Below, piece after piece: positions 11,122-24,400 of a stretch of DNA of 48,117 nt. The notes below the pieces were generated by a model that saw only the letters and a program-made list of their open reading frames with translations, was not told the DNA's origin and made no database searches. The stretch comes from Liolophura sinensis (lineage: Eukaryota > Mollusca > Polyplacophora > Chitonida > Chitonidae): contig NW_027018275.1 in assembly GCF_032854445.1 (NCBI RefSeq), positions 1-48,117 of the forward strand, given 5' to 3'. A program made the translations under genes and the position numbers. Positions within the stretch are counted from its first letter, which is position 1; each line of letters opens with the position of its first letter.

Positions 11122-12528
11122 ATTGGATTAGCCTCTTACCAGCAGCACTGGAACAGTTTTTCTACTTTTGCATTTTTACCTGGTCTTTTTGTTAATTGAA
11201 ATCGGCTACACTGTACTCTGTACAATCGCGACTGGTCATTACTATATTCAACTTTTGACTATAAGTTATGTGCCCTTCGGTAGCCCAGAAGACCTGAAAT
11301 CTTTGGGCTCAGCCCATTTAACTCACCCAGCAATTGCCTTACTTCTAAGTGCAAGACAATCTCAATGTCTTTATCTACGTGTAGAAAAACCACACCATTT
11401 GTACATAAAAAACACAAGGTACTTGATACAGTCTGCTGTAAAAAGTACAACTGAACTCTGACCCACTTCAGTAAGGTGCCAAAAGATGCGGAATTGAGCC
11501 AGGCATCGGCAGCTGTTGAAAAATTGCAAATATCCCTGGTTTCCATGGAGTAAGAGCCGTTGCTGGGCACGTGATTATGACATAAATGATCATTGAATTG
11601 TCACTACAGCCAAAAGTATTGGTCGTAGAGCAACGCGGATTGCACCATTCGATTTCTCGTCACAAAATACGTCGGATTAGCCTGTTACCAGCAGCACTGG
11701 AACAGTTTTTCCACTTTTGCATTTTTACCTGGTCTTTTTGTTAATTGAAATCGGCTACACTGTACTCTGTACAATCGCGACTGGTCATTACTATATTCAA
11801 CTTTTGACTATAAGTTATGTGCCCTTCGGTAGCCCAGAAGACCTGAAATCTTTGGGCTCAGCCCATTTAATTCACCGAGCAATTGCCTTACTTCTATGTG
11901 CAAGACAATCTCAATGTCTTTATCTACGTGTAGAAAAACCACACCATTTGTACATAAAAAACACAAGGTACTTGATACAGTCTGCTGTAAAAATTACAAC
12001 TGAACACTGACCCACTTCAGTAAGGTGCCAAAAGTTGCGGAATTGAGCCAGGTATCGGCAGCTGTTGAAAAATTGCAAATTTCCCTGGTTTCCATGGAGT
12101 AAGAGCCGTTGCTGTGCACGTGATTATGACATAAATGATCATTGAATTGTCGCTACAGCCAAAAGTATTGGTCGGAGAGCAACGCGGTTTGCACCATTCG
12201 ATTTCTCGTCACAAAATACGTCGGATTAGCCTGTTACCAGCAGCACTGGAACAGTTTTTCCACTTTTGCCTTTTTGCCTGTTTTTTTTGTTAATTGAAAT
12301 CGGTTACACTGTACTCTGTACAATCGCGACTGGTCATTACTATATTCAACTTTTGACTATAAGTTTTGTGCCCTTCGGTAGCCCAGAGGACGTCAAATCT
12401 TTGGGCTAAGCCCATTTAACTCACCCAGCAATTGCCTTACTTCTAAGTGCAAGACAATCTCAATGTCTTTATCTACGTGTAGAAAAACCACACCATTTGT
12501 ATATGAAAAACACAAGGTACTTGATACA
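11078..12528. repeat. Third, partial copy of pentamer members g-h-i
   Basis: From inside M21 to inside M23 the sequence follows members g, h and i of the 4600-10089 pentamers. The markers are atattggatt, ctgaactctg, ttcaccgagc, aattacaac, gttgcgg, a long T run and tatatgaaaaac. It shares aattacaac and gttgcgg with copy 2 only, so copy 2 (7345-10089) is the closer relative. The left junction lies in 11035-11121 and the right junction in 12505-12551. Confidence 0.82.
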
Positions 12529-12551
12529 GTCTGCTGTAAAAAGTACAACTA
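12505..12551. other. Hybrid junction in M23
   Basis: M23 follows pentamer member i up to tatatgaaaaac (position 12505). From aaacactg (12551) through aagaagcgg it follows the tail of M19. The switch lies in monomer positions 426-472. Confidence 0.75.
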
Positions 12552-13317
12552 AACACTGACCCCACATTTATAAGGTGCCAAAAGAAGCGGAATTGGGCCA
12601 GGCATCGGCAGCTGTTAAAAAATTGCAAATATCCCTGGTTTCCATGAAGTAAGAGCCGTTGCTGGGCACGTGATTATGACATCAATGATCATTGAATTGT
12701 CGCTACAGCCAAAAGTATTGGTCGGAGAGCAACGCGGTTTGCACCATTCGATTTCTCGTCACAAAATACGTCGGATTAGCCTCTTACCAGCAGCACTGGA
12801 ACAGTTTTTCCACTTTTGCATTTTTGCCTGGTCTTTTTGTTAATTGAAATCGGCTACACTGTACTCTGTACAATCGCGACTGGTCATTACTATATTCAAC
12901 TTTTGACTATAAGTTATGTGCCCTTCGGTAGCACAGAAGACCTGAAATCTTTGGGCTAAGCCCTTTTAACACACCCAGCAATTGCCTTACTTCTAAGTCC
13001 AAGACAATCTCAATGTCTTTATCAACGTGTAGAAAAACCAGACCATTTGTACATAAAAAACACAAGGTACTTGATACAGTCTGCTGTAAAAAGTACAACT
13101 GAACACTGACCCACTTCAGTAAGGTGCCAAAAGATGCGGAATTCAGCCAGGCATCGGCAGCTGTTGAAAAATTGCAAATTTCCCTGGTTTCCATGGAGTA
13201 AGAGCCGTTGCTACGCACGAGATTATGACATAAATGATCATTCAATTGTCGCTACAGCCAAAAGTATTGGTCGGAGAGCAACGCGGATTGCACCATTCGA
13301 TTTCTCGTCACAAAATA
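12529..13317. repeat. Truncated copy of 10340-11120 (offset 2197 bp, 4 monomers)
   Basis: It covers the end of M23, all of M24 and the start of M25. It repeats aagaagcgg, gaattcagcc and ctacgcacgagatt in order. The copy ends where M25 reads acgtcggatt and M21 reads atattggatt (11121, equivalent to about 13318). Either M21 acquired member g here by exchange, or M25 did the reverse. Confidence 0.78.
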
Positions 13318-15570
13318 CGTCGGATTAGCCTCTTACTAGTAGCACTGGGACAGTTTTTCCACTTTTGCCTTTTTGCCAGGTCTTTTTGTTAATTGAAATC
13401 GGCTACACTGTACTCTGTACAATCGCGACTGGTCATTACTATATTCAACTTTTGACTATAAGTTATGTGCCCTTCGGTAGCCCAGAAGATCTGAAATCTT
13501 TGGGCTAAGCCCATTTAACTCACCCAGCAATTGTCTTACTTCTAAGTCCAAGACAATCTGAATGTCTTTATCTACGTGTAGAAAAACCACACCATTTGTA
13601 CATAAAAAACTCAAGGTACTTGATACAGTCTGCTGTAAAAAGTACAACTAAACACTGACCCACATTTATAAGGTGCCAAAAGATGCGGAATTGGGCCAGG
13701 CATCGGCAGCTGTTAAAAAATTGCAAATATCCCTGGTTTCCATGAAGTAAGAGCCGTTGCTGGGCATGTGATTATGACATCAATGATCATTGAATTGTCG
13801 CTACAGCCAAAAGTATTGGTCGGAGAGCAACGCGGTTTGCACCATTCGATTTCTAGTCACAAAATACGTCGGATTAGCCTCTTACCAGCAGCACTGGAAC
13901 ACTTTTGCATTTTTGCCTGGTCTTTTTGTTAATTGAAATCGGCTACACTGTACTCTGTACAATCGCAACTGGTCATTACTATATTCAACTTTTGACTATA
14001 AGTTATGTGCCCTTCGGTAGACCAGAAGACATCAAATGTTTGGGCTAAGCCCATTTAACTCACCCAGCAATTGCCTTACTTCTAAGTGCAAGACAATCTC
14101 AATGTCTTTATCTACGTGTAGAAAAACCACACCATTTGTACATAAAAAACACAAGGTACTTGATACAGTCTGCTGTAAAAAGTACAACTGACCACAGACC
14201 CACATGAATAAGGTGACAAAAGATGCGGAATAGAGCCAGGCATCGGCAGCTGTTAAAAAATTGCAAATATCCCTGGTTTCCATGGAGTAAGAGCCGTTGC
14301 TGGGCACGTGATTATGACATCAATGATCATTCAATTGTCGCTACAGCCAAAAGTATTGGTCGGAGAGCAACGCGGTTTGCACCATTCGATTTCTCGTCAC
14401 AAAATACGTCGGATTAGCCTCTTAAACGCAGCACTGGAACAGTTTTTCCACTTTTGCATTTTTGCCTGGTCTTTTTGTTAATTGAAATCGGCTACACTGT
14501 ACTCTGTACAATCGCGACTGGTCATTACTATATTCAACTTTTGACTATAAGTTATGTGCCCTTCGGTAGCACAGAAGACCTGAAATCTTTGGGCTAAGCC
14601 CATTTAACTCACCCAGCAATTGCCTTACTTCTAAGTCCAAGACAATCTCAATGTCTTTATCAACGTGTAGAAAAACCAGACCATTTGTACATAAAAAACA
14701 CAAGGTACTTGATACAGTCTGCTGTAAAAAGTACAACTGAACACTGACCCACTTCAGTAAGGTGCCAAAAGATGCGGAATTGAGCCAGGCATCGGCAGCT
14801 GTTGAAAAATTGCAAATTTCCCTGGTTTCCATGGAGTAAGAGCCGTTGCTACGCACGTGATTATGACATAAATGATAATTCAATTGTCGCTACAGCCAAA
14901 AGTATTGGTCGGAGAGCAACGCGGATTGCACCATTCGATTTCTCGTCACAAAATACGTCGGATTAGCCTCTTACTAGTAGCACTGGAACAGTTTTTTCCA
15001 CTTTTGCATTTTTGCCAGGTCTTTTTGTTAATTGAAATCGGCTACACTGTACTCTGTACAATCGCGACTGGTCATTACTATATTCAACTTTTGACTATAA
15101 GTTATGTGCCCTTCGGTAGCCCAGACGATCTGAAATCTTTGGGCTAAGCCCATTTAACTCACCCAGCAATTGTCTTACTTCTAAGTCCAAGACAATCTGA
15201 ATGTCTTTATCTACGTGTAGAAAAACCACACCATTTGTACATAAAAAACACAAGGTACTTGATACAGTCTGCTGTAAAAAGTACAACTAAACACTGACCC
15301 ACATTTATAAGGTGCCAAAAGATGCGGAATTGGGCCAGGCATCGGCAGCTGTTAAAAAATTGCAAATATCCGTGGTTTCCATGAAGTAAGAGCCGTTGCT
15401 GGGCATGTGATTATGACATCAATAATCATTGAATTGTCGCTACAGCCAAAAGTATTGGTCGGAAAGCAACGCGGTTTGCACCATTCGATTTCTAGTCACA
15501 AAATACGTCGGATTAGCCTCTTAACAGCAGCACTGGAACAGTTTTTCCACTTTTGCATTTTTGCCTGGTC
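13318..15570. repeat. Monomers M25 (3')-M29, copy of the M4-M7 region
   Basis: Starts in this stretch are 13728 (M26), 14268 (M27), 14817 (M28) and 15367 (M29). M26 is only 540 bp because of a 9-bp deletion near 13900. M27 shares the tcaacgtg and cagacc markers with M5. M28 shares cagacgatctg with M6. M29 shares catcaataatcattg with M7. No other content is seen. Confidence 0.8.
13896..13905. repeat. 9-bp deletion in monomer M26
   Basis: M26 reads ctggaacacttttgc at the site where other copies read ctggaacagtttttccacttttgc. Nine bases are missing between two short AC/CAC repeats, giving a 540-bp monomer. It is the only monomer I measured that is more than three bases from 549. Confidence 0.85.
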
Positions 15571-17768
15571 TTTTTGTTAATTGAAATCGGCTACACTGTA
15601 CTCTGTACAATCGCAACTGGTCATTACTATATCAACTTTTGACTATAAGTTATGTGCCCTTCGGTAGACCAGAAGACATCAAATGTTTGGGCTAAGCCCA
15701 TTTAACTCACCCAGCAATTGCCTTACTTCTAAGTGCAAGACAATCTCAATGTCTTTATCTACGTGTAGAAAAACCACACCATTTGTACATAAAAAACACA
15801 AGGTACTTGATACAGTCTGCTGTAAAAAGTACAACTGACCACAGACCCACATGAATAAGGTGACAAAAGATGCGGAATAGAGCCAGGCATCGGCAGCTGT
15901 TAAAAAATTGCAAATATCCCTGGTTTCCATGGAGTAAGAGCCGTTGCTGGGCACGTGATTATGACATCAATGATCATTGAATTGTCGCTACAGCCAAAAG
16001 TATTGGTCGGAGAGCAACGCGGTTTGCACCATTCGATTTCTCGTCACAAAATACGTCGGATTAGCCTCTTAAACGCAGCACTGGAACAATTTTTCCACTT
16101 TTGCATTTTTGCCTGGTCTTTTGTTAATTGAAATCGGCTACACTGTACTATGTACCATCGCGACTGGGTCATTACTATATTCAACTTTTGACTATATGTT
16201 ATGTGCCCTTCGGTAGCCCAGAAGACGTCAAATCTTTGGGCTAAGCCCATTTAACTCACCCAGCAATTGTCTTACTTCTAAGTCGAAGACAATCTCAATG
16301 TCTTTATCAACGTGTAGAAAAACCAGACCATTTGTATATGAAAAACAAAAGGTACTTGATACAGTCTGGTGTAAAAAAGTACAACTGAACACTGACCCAC
16401 TTCAGTAAGGTGCCAAAAGATGCGGAATTGAGCCAGGCATCGGCAGCTGTTGAAAAATTGCAAATATCCCTGGTTTCCATGAAGTAAGAGCCGTGCTACG
16501 CACGTGGTTATGACATAAATGATCATTGAATTGTCGCTATAGCCAAAAGTATTGGTCGGAGAGAAACGCGGATTGCACCATTGGATTTCTCGTCACAAAA
16601 TACGTCGGATTAGCTTCTTACTAGTAGCACTGGAACAGTTTTTCCACTTTTGCATTTTTGCCTGGTCTTTTTGTTAATTGAAATCGGCTACACTGTACTC
16701 TGTACAATCGCGACTGGTCATTACTATATTCAACTTTTGACTATAAAGTTATGTGCCCTTTGGTAGCCTAGAAGACCTGAAATCTTTGGGCTCAGCCCAT
16801 TTAACTCACCCAGCAATTGTCTTACTTCTAAGTCCAAGACAACTCAATGTCTTTATCTACGTGTAGAAAAACCACACCATTTGTACATAAAAAACACAAG
16901 GTACTTGATACAGTCTGCTGTAAAAAGTACAACTAAACACTGACCCACATTTATAAGGTGCCAAAAGAAGCGGAATTGGGCCAGGCATCGGCAGCTGTTA
17001 AAAAATTGCAAATATCCATGGTTTCCATGAAGTAAGAGCCGTTGCTGGGCACGTGATTATGACATCAATGATCATCGAATTGTCCGCTACAGCCAAAAGT
17101 ATTGGTCGGAGAGCAACGCGGTTTACACCATTCGATTTCTCGTCACAAAATACGTCGGATTAGCCTCTTACCAGCAGCACTGGAAACAGTTTTTCCACTT
17201 TTGCATTTTTGCTGGTCTTTTTGTTAATTGAAATCGGCTACACTGTACTCTGTACAATCGCGACTGGTCATTACTATATTCAACTTTTGACTATAAGTTA
17301 TGTGCCCTTCGGTAGCACAGAAGACCTGAAAATCTTTGGGCTAAGCCCTTTTAACTCACCCAGCAATTGCCTTACTTCTAAGTCCAAGACAATCTCAATG
17401 TCTTTATCAACGTGTAGAAAAACCAGACCATTTGTACATAAAAAACACAAGGTACTTGATACAGTCTGCTGTAAAAAGTACAACTGAACACTGACCCACT
17501 TCAGTAAGGTGCCAAAAGATGCGGAATTGAGCCAGGCATCGGCAGCTGTTGAAAAATTGCAAATTTCCCTGGTTTCCATGGAGTAAGAGCCGTTGCTACG
17601 CACGTGATTATGACATAAATGATCATTGAATTGTCGCTACAGCCAAAAGTATTGGTCGGAGAGCAACGCGGATTGCACCATTCGATTTCTCGTCACAAAA
17701 TACGTCGGATTAGCCTCTTACTAGTAGCACTGGAACAGTTTTTCCACTTTTGCATTTTTGCCTGGTCT
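15571..17768. repeat. Four-monomer HOR unit, copy 1 (about 2197 bp)
   Basis: It runs from inside M29 to inside M33 (starts 15915, 16465, 17013 and 17564). The tail order is acatgaataagg, acttcagtaagg, acatttataagg, acttcagtaagg. Private markers repeated in the next 2197 bp are cttaaacgcagc, tgtactatgtacc, tatatgaaaaacaaaagg, ctacgcacgtggtt, tagcctagaagacc and gacaactcaatg. This copy also has many single-base indels absent from copy 2, listed separately as possible errors. Confidence 0.85.
16090..17340. other. Indel-rich patch inside tetramer copy 1
   Basis: Homopolymer-type indels cluster here: gactgggtcatt, tggtgtaaaaaag, gagccgtgctac, tataaagtt, ttgtccgctac, ctggaaacag, tttgctggtc and ctgaaaatc. 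The near-identical copy 2 at 17769-19966 lacks them. Confidence 0.6.
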
Positions 17769-17812
17769 TTTTGTTAATTGAAATCGGCTACACTGTACTC
17801 TGTACAATCGCA
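17725..17812. other. Hybrid junction in M33 (tetramer duplication joint)
   Basis: M33 matches M37 to the left (cttactagtag) and M29 to the right (gcaactgg, gtagaccagaagacatc). The switch lies in monomer positions 162-249, the same interval and the same marker pair as in M14. Confidence 0.78.
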
Positions 17813-19966
17813 ACTGGTCATTACTATATTCAACTTTTGACTATAAGTTATGTGCCCTTCGGTAGACCAGAAGACATCAAATGTTTGGGCTAAGCCCATT
17901 TAACTCACCCAGCAATTGCCTTACTTCTAAGTGCAAGACAATCTCAATGTCTTTATCTACGTGTAGAAAAACCACACCATTTGTACATAAAAAACACAAG
18001 GTACTTGATACAGTCTGCTGTAAAAAAGTACAACTGACCACAGACCCACATGAATAAGGTGACAAAAGATGCGGAATAGAGCCAGGCATCGGCAGCTGTT
18101 AAAAAATTGCAAATATCCCTGGTTTCCATGGAGTAAGAGCCGTTGCTGGGCACGTGATTATGACATCAATGATCATTGAATTGTCGCTACAGCCAAAAGT
18201 ATTGGTCGGAGAGCAACGCGGTTTGCACCATTCGATTTCTCGTCACAAAATACGTCGGATTAGCCTCTTAAACGCAGCACTGGAACAATTTTTCCACTTT
18301 TGCATTTTTGCCTGGTCTTTTTGTTAATTGAAATCGGCTACACTGTACTATGTACCATCGCGACTGGTCATTACTATATTCAACTTTTGACTATATGTTA
18401 TGTGCCCTTCGGTAGCCCAGAAGACGTCAAATCTTTGGGCTAAGCCCATTTAACTCACCCAGCAATTGTCTTACTTCTAAGTCGAAGACAATCTCAATGT
18501 CTTTATCAACGTGTAGAAAAACCAGACCATTTGTATATGAAAAACAAAAGGTACTTGATACAGTCTGCTGTAAAAAGTACAACTGAACACTGACCCACTT
18601 CAGTAAGGTGCCAAAAGATGCGGAATTGAGCCAGGCATCGGCAGCTGTTGAAAAATTGCAAATATCCCTGGTTTCCATGAAGTAAGAGCCGTTGCTACGC
18701 ACGTGGTTATGACATAAATGATCATTGAATTGTCGCTACAGCCAAAAGTATTGGTCGGAGAGAAACGCGGATTGCACCATTCGATTTCTCGTCACAAAAT
18801 ACGTCGGATTAGCTTCTTACTAGTAGCACTGGAACAGTTTTTCCACTTTTGCATTTTTGCCTGGTCTTTTTGTTAATTGAAATCGGCTACACTGTACTCT
18901 GTACAATCGCGACTGGTCATTACTATATTCAACTTTTGACTATAAGTTATGTGCCCTTTGGTAGCCTAGAAGACCTGAAATCTTTGGGCTCAGCCCATTT
19001 AACTCACCCAGCAATTGTCTTACTTCTAAGTCCAAGACAACTCAATGTCTTTATCTACGTGTAGAAAAACCACACCATTTGTACGTAAAAAACACAAGGT
19101 ACTTGATACAGTCTGCTGTAAAAAGTACAACTAAACACTGACCCACATTTATAAGGTGCCAAAAGATGCGGAATTGGGCCAGGCATCGGCAGCTGTTAAA
19201 AAATTGCAAATATCCCTGGTTTCCATGAAGTAAGAGCCGTTGCTGGGCACGTGATTATGACATCAATGATCATTGAATTGTCGCTACAGCCAAAAGTATT
19301 GGTCGGAGAGCAACGCGGTTTGCACCATTCGATTTCTCGTCACAAAATACGTCGGATTAGCCTCTTACCAGCAGCACTGGAACAGTTTTTCCACTTTTGC
19401 ATTTTTGCCTGGTCTTTTTGTTAATTGAAATCGGCTACACTGTACTCTGTACAATCGCGACTGGTCATTACTATATTCAACTTTTGACTATAAGTTATGT
19501 GCCCTTCGGTAGCACAGAAGACCTGAAATCTTTGGGCTAAGCCCTTTTAACTCACCCAGCAATTGCCTTACTTCTAAGTCCAAGACAATCTCAATGTCTT
19601 TATCAACGTGTAGAAAAACCAGACCATTTGTACATAAAAAACACAAGGTACTTGATACAGTCTGCTGTAAAAAGTACAACTGAACACTGACCCACTTCAG
19701 TAAGGTGCCAAAAGATGCGGAATTGAGCCAGGCATCGGCAGCTGTTGAAAAATTGCAAATTTCCCTGGTTTCCATGGAGTAAGAGCCGTTGCTACGCACG
19801 TGATTATGACATAAATGATCATTGAATTGTCGCTACAGCCAAAAGTATTGGTCGGAGAGCAACGCGGATTGCACCATTCGATTTCTCGTCACAAAATACG
19901 TCGGATTAGCCTCTTACTAGTAGCACTGGAACAGTTTTTCCACTTTTGCATTTTTGCCTGGTCTTT
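17769..19966. repeat. Four-monomer HOR unit, copy 2 (about 2197 bp)
   Basis: Direct tandem copy of 15571-17768, covering M33 (3' part) to M37 (5' part), with starts 18114, 18663, 19211 and 19760. The edge is inferred from hybrid M33. M33 matches M37 up to 17725 and matches M29 from 17812. The copy ends where M37 switches to gcgactgg and gcccagaagacctg. Confidence 0.85.
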
Positions 19967-21407
19967 TTGTTAATTGAAATCGGCTACACTGTACTCTGTA
20001 CAATCGCGACTGGTCATTACTATATTCAACTTTTGACTATAAGTTATGTGCCCTTCGGTAGCCCAGAAGACCTGAAATCTTTGGGCTAAGCCCATTTAAC
20101 TCACCCAGCAATTGTCTTACTTCTAAGTCCAAGACAATCTCAATGTCTTTATCTACGTGTAGAAAAACCACACCATTTGTACATAAAAAACACAAGGTAC
20201 TTGATACAGTCTGCTGTAAAAAGTACAACTAAACACTGACCCACATTTATAAGGTGCCAAAAGATGCGGAATTGGGCCAGGCATCGGCAGCTGTTAAAAA
20301 ATTGCAAATATCCCTGGTTTCCATGGAGTAAGAGCCGTTGCTGGGCACGTGATTATGACATAAATGATCATTCAATTGTCGCTACAGCCAAAAGTATTGG
20401 TCGGAGAGCAACGCGGATTGCACCATTCGATTTGTCCTCACAAAATACGTCGGATTAGCCTCTTACCAGCAGCACTGGAACAGTTTTTCCAATTTTGCAT
20501 TTTTGCCTGGTCTTTTTGTTAATTGAAATCGGCTACACTGTACTCTGTACAATCGCGACTGGTCATTACTATATTCAACTTTTGACTATAAGTTATGTGC
20601 CCTTTGGTAGCCCAGAAGACGTCAAAAATGTTTGGGCTAAGCCCATTTAACTCACCCAGCAATTGCCTTACTTCTAAGTGCAAGACAATCTCAATGTCTT
20701 TATCTACGTGTAGAAAAACCACACCATTTGTACATAAAAAACACAAGGTACTTGATACAGTCTGCTGTAAAAAGTACAACTGACCACAGACCCACATGAA
20801 TAAGGTGACAAAAGATGCGGAATAGAGCCAGGCATCGGCAGCTGTTGAAAAATTGCAAATTTCCCTGGTTTCCATGGAGTAAGAGCCGTTGCTGGGCACG
20901 TGATTATGACATAAATGATCATTCAATTGTCACTACAGCAAAAAGTATTGGTCGGAGAGCAACGCGGTTTGCACCATTCGATTTGTCCTCACAAAATACG
21001 TCGGATTAGCCTCTTACCAGCAGCACTGGAACAGTTTTTCCAATTTTGCATTTTTGCCTGGTCTTTTTGTTAATTGAAATCGGCTACACTGTACTCTGTA
21101 CAATCGCGACTGGTCATTACTATATTCAACTTTTGACTATAAGTTCTGTGCCCTTCGGTAGCCCAGAAGACCTGAAATCTTTGGGCTAAGCCCATTTAAC
21201 TCACCCAGCAATTGCCTTACTTCTAAGTCGAAGACAATCTCAATGTCTTTATCTACGTGTAGAAAAACCGCACCATTTGTACATCAAAAACACAAGGTAC
21301 TTGATACAGTCTGCTGTAAAAAGTACAACTAAACACTAACCCACATTTACAAGGTGCCAAAAGATGCGGAATTGTGCCAGGCATCGGCAGCTGTTAAAAA
21401 TTGCAAA
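19967..21407. repeat. Monomers M37 (3')-M39, no clear larger unit
   Basis: Starts 20309 (M38) and 20860 (M39). M38 has an expansion of a short A run (gtcaaaaatgtttggg), giving 551 bp. M39 reads ttctgtgccc instead of ttatgtgccc, and its tail has acatttacaagg, shared with M43. I could not assign these copies to a repeated multimer. Confidence 0.7.
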
Positions 21408-24400
21408 TATCCCTGGTTTCCATGGAGTAAGAGCCGTTGCTGGGCACGTGATTATGACATCAATGATCATTCAATTGTCGCTACAGCCAAAAGTATTGGT
21501 CGGAGAGCAACGCGGATTGCACCATTCGATTTCTCGTCACAAAATACGTCGGATTAGCCTCTTACTAGTAGCACTGGAACAGTTTTTCCACTTTTGCCAT
21601 TTTGCCTGGTCTTTTTGTTAATTGAAACCGGCTACACTGTACTCTGTACAATCGCGACTGGTCATTACTATATTCAACTTTTGACTATAAGTTATGTGCC
21701 CTTCGGTAGCCCAGAAGACCTGAAATCTTTGGGCCAAGCCCATTTAACTCACCCAGCAATTGTCTTACTTCTAAGTCCAAAACAATCTCAATGTCTTTAT
21801 CTACGTGTAGAAAAACCGCACCATTTGTACATGAAAAACACAAGGTACTTGATACAGTCTGCTGTAAAAAGTACAACTAAACACTGACCCACATTTATAA
21901 GGTGCCAAAAGATGCGGAATTGGGCCAGGCATCGGCAGCTGTTAAAAAATTGCAAATATCCCTGGTTTCCATGGAGTAAGAGCCGTTGCTGGGCACGTGA
22001 TTATGACATCAATGATCACTGAATTGTCGCTACAGCCAAAAGTATTGGTCGGAGAGCAACGCGGTTTGCACCATTCGATTTCTCGTCACAAAATACGTCG
22101 GATTAGCCTCTTAACAGCAGCACTGGAACAGTTTTTTCCACTTTTGCATTTTTGCCTGGTCTTTTTGTTAATTGAAATCGTCTACACTGTACTCTGTACC
22201 ATCGCGACTGGTCATTACTATATTCAACTTTTGACTATATGTTATGTGCCCTTCGGTAGCCCTGAAGACGTCAAATCTTTGGGCTAAGCCCATTTAACTC
22301 ACCCAGCAATTGTCTTACTTCTAAGTCCAAGACAATCTCAATGTCTTTATCAACGTGTAGAAAAACCAGACCATTTGTACATAAAAAACACAAGGTACTT
22401 GATACAGTCTGCTGTAAAAAGTACAACTGAACACTGACCCACTTCAGTAAGGTGCCAAAAGATGCGGAATTGAGCCAGGCATCGGCAGCTGTTGAAAAAT
22501 TGCAAATTTCCCTGGTTTCCATGGAGTAAGAGCCGTTGCTGGGCACGTGATTATGACATCAATAATCATTCAATTGTCGCTACAGCCAAAAGTATTGGTC
22601 AAAGAGCAACGCGGTTTCCACCATTCGATTTCTCGTCACAAAATACGTCGGATTAGCCTCTTAACAGCAGCACTGGAACAATATTTCCAATTTGCATTTT
22701 TGCCTGGTCTTTTTGTTAATTGAAATCGTCTACACTGTACTCTGTACCATCGCGACTGGTCATTACTATATTCAACTTTTGACTACATGTTTATGTGCCC
22801 TTCGGTAGCCCAGAGGACGTCAAATCTTTGGGCTAAGCCCATTTAACTCACCCAGCAATTGCCTTACTTCTAAGTCGAAGACAATCTCAATGTCTTTATC
22901 TACGTGTAGAAAAACCACACCATTTGTACATCAAAAACACAAGGTACTTGATATAGTCTGCTGTAAAAAGTACAACTGAACACTGACCCACTTCAGTAAG
23001 GTGCCAAAAGATGCGGAATTGAGCCAGGCATCGGCAGCTGTTGAAAAATTGCAAATTTCCCTGGTTTCCATGGAGTAAGAGCCGTTGCTACGCACGTGAT
23101 TATGACATAAATGATCATTCAATTGTCGCTACAGCAAAAAGTATTGGTCGGAGAGCAACGCGGATTGCACCATTCGATTTCTCGTCACAAATACGTCGGA
23201 TTAGCCTCTTACTAGTAGCACTGGAACAGTTTTTCCACTTTTGCATTTTTGCCTGGTCTTTTTGTTAATTGAAACCGGCTACACTGTACTCTGTACAATC
23301 GCGACTGGTCATTACTATATTCAACTTTTGACAATAAGTTATGTGCCCTTCGGTAGCCCAGAAGACCTGAAATCTTTGGGCCAAGCCCATTTAACTCACC
23401 CAGCAATTGTCTTACTTCTAAGTCCAAGACAATCTCAATGTCTTTATCTACGTGTAGAAAAACCAGACCATTTGTACATGAAAAACACAAGGTACTTGAT
23501 ACAGTCTGCTGTAAAAAATACAACTAAACACTGACCCACATTTACAAGGTGCCAAAAGATGCGGAATTGTGCCAGGCATCGGCAGCTGTTAAAAAATTGC
23601 AAATATCCCTGGTTTCCATGGAGTAAGAGCCGTTGCTGGGCACGTGATTATGACATTAATGATCATTCAATTGTCGCTACAGCCAAAAAGTATTGGTCGG
23701 AGAGCAACGCGGTTTCCACCATTCGATTTCTCGTCACAAAATACGTCGGATTAGCCTCTTAACAGCAGCACTGGAACAATTTTTCCAATTTTGCATTTTT
23801 GCCTGGTCTTTTTGTTAATTGAAATCGTCTACACTGTACTCTGTACCATCGCGACTGGTCATTACTATATTCAACTTTTGACTATATGTTATGTGCCCTT
23901 CGGTAGCCCAGAAGACGTCAAATCTTTGGGCTAAGCCCATTTAACTCACCAGCAATTGCCTTACTTCTAAGTCGAAGACAATCTCAATGTCTTTATCTAC
24001 GTGTAGAAAAACCACACCATTTGTACATAAAAAACACAAGGTACTTGATATAGTCTGCTGTAAAAAGTACAACTGAACACTGACCCACTTCAGTAAGGTG
24101 CCAAAAGATGCGGAATTGAGCCAGGCATCGGCAGCTGTTGAAAAATTGCAAATTTCCCTGGTTTCCATGGAGTAAGAGCCGTTGCTACGCACGTGATTAT
24201 GACATAAATGATCATTCAATTGTCGCTACAGCAAAAAGTATTGGTCGTAGAGCAACGCGGATTGCACCATTCGATTTCTCGTCACAAAATACGTCGGATT
24301 AGCCTCTTACTAGTAGCACTGGAACAGTTTTTCCACTTTTGCATTTTTGCCTGGTCTTTTTGTTAATTGAAACCGGCTACACTGTACTCTGTACAATCGC

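Noticed and set aside
20519-20926. Minus-strand open frame of 135 codons, and its 91-112 codon relatives in most monomers, as a repeated small protein gene
   Set aside because: It is the same satellite frame in every copy. Ends shift with two-base variants, frames are broken by indels in many copies, there is no recognisable domain, and no promoter or polyadenylation signal accompanies it.
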